Shown here piece by piece: positions 11,939 to 19,087 of a stretch of DNA of 30,741 nucleotides; position 1 is the stretch's first letter; every line of letters starts with the position of its first letter. The notes under the pieces were generated by a model. It was not told the DNA's origin. It saw nothing but the letters and a program-made list of their open reading frames with translations, and ran no database searches. A program made the position numbers and the translations under genes. This DNA is from Terana coerulea (Eukaryota > Basidiomycota > Agaricomycetes > Polyporales > Phanerochaetaceae), in the NCBI GenBank assembly GCA_024811115.1, contig JAKOGH010000663.1, forward strand, positions 1-30,741. The letters are read 5' to 3'.

Positions 11939-11949
11939 AGCTCGAGACT
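11939..11949 (+). promoter_or_regulatory. Proposed primer-binding site of element 1 (self-priming type)
   Basis: AGCTCGAGACT begins two bases after the 5' LTR end. It does not begin TGG, as tRNA-primed elements normally do, and it is complementary to 11 nt inside the LTR. The Tf1/sushi group of fungal chromoviruses is known to prime from the first 11 nt of its own mRNA. Confidence 0.6.
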
Positions 11950-12600
11950 ATCCTACCCCCGCGACGATCTCTCGTTGCTCCACCCGTTCTACCTAGAACA
12001 CCTACCCTGTTGCCCGGTCCGTTCTGTATAGGAGGATCGTGTAGATTGAGTTTCGAACCTAGTACATCGGACCGTGACCACCCGCAAGGGGACGGCCCGT
12101 GAACCTCGGTATTAACCATCCCCCTGTGTCGTTACCCCGTGCACACGCTGACTAGTTACCCAATCAGTACCCTGTTGATCCAACTCAACGGTTCCGAGCT
12201 TCATCTCGGAGAGCTGTACCTTAGACACCCTAACCCGGTGCTCTTTGATCGGCTGGGAACCTTTGGTGCACCCCTTGGGTGTGGGAAGCTAGTAAAAGCG
12301 GTGAATTGGAAGGCGAGACAGGTGCTCTTTGGGCTCATGTCCCTTAGAGTCAAGCTGCAACTGAGAAGTCGGTAGACCGCAGCGGGATCAAACAGCAGAA
12401 CACTGGTAACTCGTAGCCATATCGGTAGTAGCACGTGCTGTAAAATCCCCTAAGACAACGTCTATCCTCGTGCTCTTCATTTCGGTTGAAGAGTATTGCA
12501 GGCTGCCTAGAATAGGCTTCACTCGTGTATAGCTGGAGGCGACTCTTGCCCTTGTATAGGACGACCTCATCACTTTTCCACAACTCGCGGGAGACCGATC
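11950..12600 (+). other. Leader region of element 1
   Basis: About 650 bp between the primer-binding site and the cysteine-rich frame, alignable by eye with 23491-24120 of element 2. A short sense frame (12139-12375, 78 codons, containing ELYLRHPNPVLFDRLGTFG) also recurs in element 2 (23680-23880) but is frameshifted there. No family is recognised. It may be untranslated leader or a degraded N-terminal coding part. Confidence 0.45.
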
Positions 12601-12604
12601 TATT

Positions 12605-13070
12605 AGAAGCACGACGACAAGTGGTACTCGTGCCACGATCCAAAGTGTGTTCAGGAAGACACTAATCCAAGTGTCAAGTGTGGAACTTGCGCAGTAAGCC
12701 TAGAAACCAAGTGCAAGTATTCCTCATACTATGAAAGCCGACGACACCAGCATCGATCCACCCACTCCCGCGGTTATCCCTCAGCCGTTACTGGTTGACT
12801 TCCACTCCCCACGCGCTCCATCTCCTATCATTCCCGAATCCGAAGGCGAGAAGTCGTTGCCCAGTAAAAAAATGAGGACCACGACGACGGAGACGCCCTA
12901 CTACCTGATCACACCGAGCGCGTTGAATTCTCGTCTATAGCTGACGCAATGGCCACCCTAACCACAACAGGCTTGGAGACGAATTACAACGAGCCTTGTT
13001 CATGTGTCGACCTGAACCATAATAGTCTGATGCTTGGGAATAAACTCATCTATTTTCACTTCCCTTGGAA
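12605..13070 (+). pseudogene. Cysteine-rich frame upstream of gag, element 1 copy (broken)
   Basis: This is the counterpart of 24065-24562 in element 2. Pieces read DKWYSCHDPKC, VKCGTCAVSLETKCKYSSYY and, after a frame change, KADDTSIDPPTPAVIP and PIIPESEGEKS. The cysteines (C-H-x2-C ... C-x2-C ... C) match those of the element 2 copy, though several other residues differ. This is compatible with a zinc-binding fold, but I know no family for it. The frame shifts near 12730, again near 12870, and is interrupted by the MITE at 13079. Confidence 0.5.
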
Positions 13071-13078
13071 GGCACGAC
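13071..13078. repeat. 8-bp target site duplication of the MITE, left copy
   Basis: GGCACGAC, repeated exactly at 13437-13444. Eight bases is characteristic of hAT transposases. Element 2 has one matching unduplicated site at about 24617-24624. Confidence 0.88.
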
Positions 13079-13436
13079 TAGTGATTGGCAAGGGTAAACC
13101 CTCCATGCTTAGAGGCTAACCCTTACCCTTACCCTTCAAAACCCTTACCCTCATGAAGGGTAAGGGTTGGGGGCTACCCTTCAAACCCTTGCCAAAATGG
13201 GCAGAAAATAGTGCTTTAAGTGCTTTTTTCATTCAATTATAATGTCAGCCTTCTATTTGAGTAGCTTGCATTGATATAAAAGCACTCACAATACTTGCAG
13301 CTCTATCTAGCAACACATCTGCTATTTGAACACAGACCCCTGCTAGACAAGGGTTAACTGTTCTCAACCCTTACCCTTACCCTCCATACCCTTACCCTTA
13401 ACCCTCCGAGGGTTTGCAAAACCCTGCCTATCACTA
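13079..13436. mobile_element. hAT-like MITE with telomere-like hexamer repeats
   Basis: A 358-bp insertion present in element 1 and absent from the matching place in element 2. Ends are inverted repeats: TAGTGATTGGCAAGGGT at the left, and the reverse complement of the right end reads TAGTGATAGGCAGGGT. An 8-bp duplication (GGCACGAC) flanks it. The TAGTG terminus and 8-bp duplication fit the hAT superfamily. There is no coding capacity, so it would depend on a transposase elsewhere. Subterminal zones at 13117-13195 and 13375-13415 are packed with CCCTTA / TAAGGG units in both orientations; hAT transposases are known to bind repeated subterminal motifs. The core (about 13200-13330) is AT-rich. 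Confidence 0.88.
13140..13168. repeat. Perfect inverted repeat inside the MITE
   Basis: Two 12-bp arms, AACCCTTACCCT (13140-13151) and AGGGTAAGGGTT (13157-13168), pair perfectly around a 5-nt loop. One strand would also carry G-runs able to form other structures. Confidence 0.85.
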
Positions 13437-13444
13437 GGCACGAC
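13437..13444. repeat. 8-bp target site duplication of the MITE, right copy
   Basis: GGCACGAC, identical to 13071-13078. Confidence 0.88.
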
Positions 13445-13509
13445 CATAACCAAGGAATGCGCCGAGCAACCTTGCTCACACGCTGGCGAAAGATCAACCT
13501 GCCAGCGTT

Positions 13510-14665
13510 GTGGAATTCAGCGCCCCAGGAGTTCGAAATGAGATGAGTGGTGGCAAGCGACCAGAAAGCCCGCCAGCCGGAGGACCCTCCTTTGGAGGTA
13601 ACGGCAGAGGCAGAGGCGGCGGCCTCGGAGGCGGAGGTCGAGGACATCAAGATTGCAACGATGATGATGATGATAACAAGCGCAATTCGCGATGGTCTGG
13701 CGAACAAGCCGGACACCTTCGACGGAAGCCGGAAAGATTGGGAAGCCTGGTGGAAGCAAATCAGGCTGAACATCTTTGCAAACCACCACAAAAAGCTCCA
13801 ATCAGATTAAGCGAAAATCACATTCGTCCTGTCCTGCATGCAGGGCGGGTCAGCCGGAGAGTGGGCCGAGGCCTATCTCGAAAGCACTGATTTCGCACGA
13901 GCAGATTGGGGTGTTTTCCAAGAATGCCTGGTCAAGCAATTCTCGCACGACCGGCACTCAGATGCCTTGCAGAAGCTGAAGAAGCTAAAGCAGGGAAGCA
14001 TGAGCGTTCGAGAATTCAGAACGCGCTTGAGATGTATCGCCTCCCGCTGGCAGAGTACGGCGCGCTTCAGGAGCAGCTCAACGAGCAGTCAGTAATTCTC
14101 ATTGACTACCTCGACAAAGCTCTCCAAAAGCGAGTCCTCGATGCGGTCTGGAGTAGGGAAGATGTCCCGAACGGTACTCGGGCGTACATGCGCATCGCCG
14201 AGAACATGGATGAGAACCAGAGGAGACGCTACCAGCGTCAGAAGAACCTCAGGGGCAGTCAGTCCCACAAGCCGGCTCCCAAGCTGCAAACGCACAGTCA
14301 GGCGCTGGCAGCGTCTTCACAGACCCAAGCGCCTCGACAAGATCGTCGAGATAGAACCGGCATAACCTACCGAGGGGCCGGCCAACCAATGAACCTAGAC
14401 AGAGCCCAAAAGAAGGGCTTTGTTTCAATTGTCATCAGAAGGGACACCTGTCACGCGACTATCCCCTGCTGAAGCAACCTCGTCAGGTGCGCTGGTGTCT
14501 CTACCGGACCTTCCTGATGAGAAGGACGATAAGCCCAAGCCGCCGTCGGCTCAAGCTGATTCGTTCCCTAATGGAATGAAGGAGCGTATCCATCGCGTGG
14601 TCGAATCCTCGTTCATGAAGCTTCTCAAGGGTTTTCAGGCGGCTCAAACGAAAGCACAGACGTGA
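13510..14665 (+). pseudogene. Gag of element 1 (broken)
   Basis: Structural capsid/nucleocapsid protein of a Ty3/gypsy element. A glycine-rich N-terminal stretch is followed by an aspartate run (GAT repeats near 13660). The Retrotrans_gag domain comes next: PDTFDGSRKDWEAWWKQIRL (about 13710-13770), MQGGSAGEWAEAYL (about 13838-13880), DALQKLKKLKQGSMSVREFR (about 13960-14020). A nucleocapsid zinc knuckle lies at 14421-14462, but its last cysteine is tyrosine (C-x2-C-x4-H-x4-Y). A stop at about 13808-13810 (TAA where element 2 has CAA) and several frame changes break the gene. After the knuckle, the linker FMKLLKGFQ also ends in a stop (14663-14665). Confidence 0.85.
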
Positions 14666-14755
14666 AGAGCCTAGAATCATTTCTCAACTACTGTTGTACC
14701 ATAGTATTAGACGAATCATCGCAATGTTATTCTGAAGGGGCGTCTGCTGAGCAGC

Positions 14756-15553
14756 GTGGGCGGTTCAACACCGTGCTTAATTCCCCAGTCATTACCAGAA
14801 AACACGTCTGCACCGATAGTAGAGAAAGAACCTGTGCCAAAACCCAAATGGGTAAAAGAAGTTCCGTGGACTTCGGCATGGATCCATCAGTGGACCACGT
14901 ATGATGCCGAAGCGGCTGTTAAGATTTTGGAAGAATGGGTGCATGCAAAGCGTCAGGTAGATGCTACGCTAGCAAGCGCCCAAAACATTGCTTCTATGTC
15001 ACGCAACGAAGCAACTATATACCTTTCAGAATTAAAAAGCCGCCTGAGATACATCCGAGGCCGAAAAGGCAATCAGATTGATGTCTCAATGATTGTCACT
15101 ACATTGGACACCTCTGAATCCTTTTCAATAAAAGCGCCGCTGGACTCCGGATGCACTGGATCTTTGATTGATCAGACATTTGTACAGGAACACGGCATTG
15201 CAACGACCAAATTGCCTGTTCCAATCCCAGTGTACAATGCCGACGGCAGTCATAATGTCGGTGGTCCGATCACAGAATGTGTCGATCTCAGAGTTAAGAT
15301 CCAGGATCACGTGAAACGAATGTCATTTGCTGTCACAAACCTTGGAAATACTCCCATTTTCCTCGGTTATGAGTGGTTGGAATTACACAACCCATCAATC
15401 AACTGGAAAGATCGTACACTCCAGTTCGATAGATGTCCAGCCACTTGTGAACCCGAAGTACCCGATCTGATCGATGGACAAGAAGAACATGAGGTTGAAG
15501 AGATCCTAGATGCTAAACTGGACAAGGGAATTCTCAAATACAAGGTTCTATAG
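14756..15553 (+). CDS. Protease-chromodomain fusion frame of element 1 (deletion product)
   Basis: One open frame of 265 codons. The N-terminal half is Gag-protease linker (VPWTSAWIHQWTTYDAEAAV). The aspartic protease follows with its catalytic motif LDSGCTGS at 15140-15163, then NLGNTPIFLGYEWLELHNP (about 15340-15395). At 15447-15450 the sequence jumps to the C-terminal tail of integrase, and the frame continues into a chromodomain: VEEILDAKLDKGILKYKVL. It ends at TAG (15551-15553), where element 2 has TGG inside the chromodomain motif KVLWKHKTG. Remaining chromodomain sequence (KYTWEP-like) follows to about 15650 but is not read. In an intact element protease acts in particle maturation, and the chromodomain guides integration to modified chromatin. 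Whether this fusion is expressed is unknown. Confidence 0.85.
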   Translation: MGGSTPCLIPQSLPENTSAPIVEKEPVPKPKWVKEVPWTSAWIHQWTTYDAEAAVKILEEWVHAKRQVDATLASAQNIASMSRNEATIYLSELKSRLRYIRGRKGNQIDVSMIVTTLDTSESFSIKAPLDSGCTGSLIDQTFVQEHGIATTKLPVPIPVYNADGSHNVGGPITECVDLRVKIQDHVKRMSFAVTNLGNTPIFLGYEWLELHNPSINWKDRTLQFDRCPATCEPEVPDLIDGQEEHEVEEILDAKLDKGILKYKVL

Positions 15554-15679
15554 AAGCACGAAACCGGTCCGGCAAGTACACATGGGAACCTCGATCCAAT
15601 CTTACCCACTGCCAGGACCTCATCGACGCCTTCTACAAGTGCGTACCGGTGCCCCTCGTCCTCTAACAATTCAAATTCC

Positions 15680-15763
15680 TCCTGTCGCATTTTTTTTTTT
15701 TTTGGTCTCCTTTGTTTTACGTCCGTCAGGGATATCCCTATGGTGGAAGATTCCTGTCGCATT
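15680..15763 (-). mobile_element. 60-bp retroinsert with poly(A)-type tail and 12-bp duplication
   Basis: Element 1 holds a short insertion here that element 2 lacks near 30295. A direct repeat TCCTGTCGCATT (15680-15691 and 15752-15763) flanks 60 bp that begin with a run of T (14 T at 15690-15703). Read on the minus strand this is a 46-48 nt fragment ending in an A tail between target duplications, the signature of LINE-type target-primed insertion of a short RNA. The source RNA is not recognised. Confidence 0.65.
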
Positions 15764-15876
15764 CCGCCCCAACATCAATCAGTTCATCGGACATATCGGC
15801 TCCAGGCTATACAATTGGGAAATAGGTCGTACAGATCGGGATGCTGAGTTCTATAGATCATGCGGACGTGATCCTT

Positions 15877-15886
15877 AGAGAGGGGG
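15877..15886 (+). other. Polypurine tract of element 1
   Basis: AGAGAGGGGG three bases before the 3' LTR, the expected place for the plus-strand primer. It is identical in element 2 at 30415-30424. Confidence 0.8.
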
Positions 15887-15889
15887 TTA

Positions 15890-16208
15890 TGTCATGAACT
15901 TCTGGGCGTCTCTAGGGTATTCTTTTCATTTCCATTGTCTTCTACCCCTATCTATTGTTCTCTCATCGATACCGTGGTTTCCGAGTATGTTTCTCTATTG
16001 TTCTGGACCGGCTCTAGTACATACACGAGGATACCGGGTGGTACTGTACAGTTTAGGACTACACATGTATAAGTAGCTACCATCTGCAACAGAGAAAGCC
16101 AGTCTCGAGCTGGTCTGTTCCCCAGCTAGTGACTCGGAGACTGCACCACTAGTTCCGTCCCAGTTGAGAGCGTCGCACCTGGTACAGCTGTACTAGTTGT
16201 TGTTGACA
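15890..16208 (+). repeat. 3' LTR of element 1
   Basis: 319 bp. It differs from 11620-11936 by eye at about two substitutions and three indels of 1-2 bp. It ends GTTGTTGACA and is followed by the TTGAG duplication. Confidence 0.95.
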
Positions 16209-16213
16209 TTGAG
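16209..16213. repeat. Target site duplication of element 1, right copy
   Basis: TTGAG, matching 11615-11619. Confidence 0.9.
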
Positions 16214-19087
16214 GTGACTGCGCCCGTGTCCAAATCAGATCCCACGAGAGTGCAGGCAGGTTTTATGTAGGATTGTTAGTTCGCTTAATAGAGGTCGGCC
16301 GGGTCTCCATGTCACAAGGTCATATGGGGCGTTGCGGCGACCTTTCGCAAGGTGTTCGTACTGTACATCGCTCAAGTCAAAGACGAGCCACGGCATGCGA
16401 GTACAGAACGTACTTAGCTAGCAGCTAACTTCTCTTCCATCTCCGGTGCTACTTGGATGATGTCGAGTCCGGTCCGCGTACTCACACCGTGGTCGTCGGT
16501 CCAAAACCGTCTGTCAGTCTCCGCTGAAATGAGTCGTAATGGCCAGAGCGAGAAAGCAAACTGTGCTGAGTTTGATACTGTTCGTGAAAGCGCAGGTGTA
16601 CGGTAGATTGTAGCTGCCTGTCCGGTGGTCGAGGATTGGGTGGTGGACGACGGGAGCAAGGCGTTGAGCACCTAAGCACTGAAGCGGAATCTCGCGTTCT
16701 TGACGCGTGCACGATGTCACCCTGGTCGAGCACGGTATGAGTACAGCCAGAAATCTAGTCGACTATCCATACTACATTACAGTCTCAGTCATTGCGAGCG
16801 ACAGTACGGCATCTTTCTCGTGGCCTTCATTCTGGAACATGCAGGTCGACAACAAATTGATTTCAATGCCATTCCAGGGGACAATCATTTGTTGGGCGTG
16901 GTCCAGACATACGAATTCCGTGTAGCACCTGGCGTTGATGGATACTCTTAGATGCATTGAGACGAGTCAGCACTAGCACTCGGGAAATACCTCAGCACGA
17001 TGAAATGGTGTTGGGCGACGGTACAACGGGAGACTGCACTGGAATGAGATACAGGCGTACTTGAATCATAGTGGGGCTAGCAACACACCTCCGCAGAAAC
17101 AGTACGCTGCTACCATTGACCGTCGTCCTCTATCAGCTCCAGTATGTATCGCATGCCTCATTTTCGCTACCCTACCATTCGTCAGAGGTTTGCTGGCAGC
17201 AAGCGAATACAGAAAACACGTACGAGATGTCCGGCATGTTGGTGGAGGTTCTGTGGGCCTAACCGTACGGGCGGAGACACTCCCTGTTTGGCACTCGGCA
17301 TCGTATTCATGCCAGACTCCTGGTACGCAGGGCTTGCTATTCAGGGCCGTAGCGTCGACGTACGGGGTTTGGCTGAACGCGAAAACGTTGGGCGTGTATC
17401 TGGGCTTAATAGCGGCCGTATTTCATATGGTAAGCTACCAATAGCATGAGGCAGGGTCGGTAATGCAGGACGTTGGCGACGAACCAAAGACGAGGAGACA
17501 TCGCAGCCCCAGGCTACCAGCGCGAAAATACCTGGGATGATGCATGTAGTCAGGGAAGACAAGTCATATAAGTATTCATGTGGGGCGTACCTTGCAGTCG
17601 TGTCCCCCGCCAGCTCCATTCTCAATGACATCTCAGGCTGTGCCAGTGCGGCCGGATCCGAACACACCTCCGCACGATCTTCGCGGAGGTAGGTCGCCAT
17701 TCACACCAAGTTGTTGGCGTAATTTCTTACAGAGTGGGGTCGAAATGTCGTAGATAAGGCAAAAGTCGCTAGCTGCGGTCTGTTGCTGAGTGTAGACGCA
17801 CTCGGCTGGGAGATATTTTCATGAAGCCCGAGCACTGCTGGTAAGTCGAGTTTGCCTAGAGACGCGTGGTAAGAAACCAGTCGTCGTACGACCATGAGTA
17901 AGTCGCGCAGGGATGAGCAACATACCTTCTCCGCTTGTCCCTGCTTGCGCGCCACGGCGTCGTCAAATGCCACAGGTTGCGTGTATTAGATCTGGTGTGC
18001 GTTGGGGATGACAGCGTTTGGTGCGTTATCGTAAGTAAGTCGCAGTGGTTGATGGTGGCAATGTCCAAAATCGGTCAGTAGGTGCTGCCGCTTCCTCCGA
18101 GTCGAGCCATCGTAATGCTTGGAGGCAAGGCCGCAGCATCGACAAGGTTGGAGGTGGGGGACGTGCTTGGAACCGCGCGCTCAATGCCGAATTTACTGAT
18201 CCGACGATCGACACCCGACTCTCGGACCTCAGCCGGCTTGGTGATCGGACGCCTCTAGTATCTCTAGGCATGCTGCCACTTGCACCAAATCCATCACAGC
18301 TAGGAGGATGTGTAGTGAGTACCAACATCTTCTCATTCTGCTTCACGCACCTTAGCCTATGTTCTTGTCCGATAGTCTTGCACTGTACCTTTTTGAATCC
18401 AAAGCGCCATTTTTTGAGAGGGGGTCGACGGGGTGACTGCTGGCGCCGTGGCGCTGCTCAAGACATTGTTAGCTTGTGTCCGATGTGGAGGATTTGCCGA
18501 CTTCAATGCATGATCTCGGACATAGCTACATGTCATGCAGTGAGTTTAAGAGCTTACTGTCCCTCATGCACATGCTCTGCAAAATGTACTCATGAGCCGT
18601 TGCGAGCAGATATTCGGACCTTCCCTGGAAGTAGCCATTCCATTATCGAAACGGCGGCGTCCTCGATTGCAGGAACACGAGGCCCGACCGACAATTGTAA
18701 GATTGTAGGTGCGGCAACGGTGCGGGGGCAGCAATGGTCCCGCTGGCGTCCCGCGGCATGTCATTGCGATCTTTAGGGACGCTGGGCAGTCGAACGCCTG
18801 AAGAACGCCTGACGGGATGCTAGGTTGGTGCGTAGTAGCTGCGCTAATCTGGCTACTGCGACTTAATGGGGCTTTGGTTGTACGTACAGGGTGAGCGCAG
18901 CTCCGTGCACTCCTCTGCGCTCTTCCGTAAGTCAAATATAAACCTCATCGCTCCAGTTTCTAAACTGACGACTGCGCATTGTGGCTTGATCATGTAAAGA
19001 TCGTTCGATAACAGTCTCTGAAGCTTCGGTACTTGTAGAGCAACTCCCTTGCACTGCGAACACACCGGTCGCCGACGTTTCGCAACA
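16214..19087. other. 2.9 kb between element 1 and the reductase gene, no confident gene
   Basis: This stretch was originally continuous with the P450 downstream flank. Frames are short apart from 18045-18776 (+, 243 codons), which has low complexity and no motif. A plus-strand piece at about 17350-17435 reads STYGVWLNAKTLGVYLGLIA, resembling a helix of DUF6533-type membrane proteins. The exons around it do not assemble, so I do not call a gene. A minus-strand frame at 16414-16671 is also unassigned. The reductase promoter should lie in the last few hundred bases. Confidence 0.4.

Larger units (their letters stand above)
11620..16208 (+). mobile_element. Element 1: deleted Ty3/gypsy chromovirus, complete with both LTRs
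   Basis: The element is 4589 bp, bounded by LTRs that start TGTCATGAAC and end GTTGTTGACA, with a TTGAG target duplication on both sides. Internal order: primer-binding region, leader, cysteine-rich frame, gag, protease fused to chromodomain, polypurine tract. Compared with element 2 (23161 to the right edge) it lacks 2889 bp spanning the protease C-terminus, RT, RNase H, integrase and part of the linker. The junction is at 15447-15450 on a shared GTGA. It carries a hAT-like MITE (13079-13436) and a 60-bp retroinsert (15692-15751). Its LTRs differ by eye at only about two substitutions and three small indels, so the insertion is recent, yet it encodes no enzymes of its own. It starts 69 bp after the P450 stop codon. 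Confidence 0.93.

Noticed and set aside
11877..12119. Antisense frame (80 codons), with an 88-codon counterpart at 23394-23660 in element 2
   Set aside because: It overlaps the LTR end and leader. Differences between the two copies change amino acids freely, so it looks like a chance frame kept by sequence similarity.
13117..13420. Telomere repeat tract
   Set aside because: The unit is CCCTTA/TAAGGG, not CCCTAA/TTAGGG. It occurs in both orientations and lies inside an insertion with inverted ends and an 8-bp duplication.
18045..18776. Plus-strand frame of 243 codons
   Set aside because: Compositionally odd, no motif, and overlapped by frames on the other strand. Probably chance.
19049..19087. 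Upstream in-frame ATG at 19049 as the reductase start
   Set aside because: The ATG at 19088 gives an N-terminus (MPPVLPPLDG) like related reductases. The upstream one cannot be excluded.
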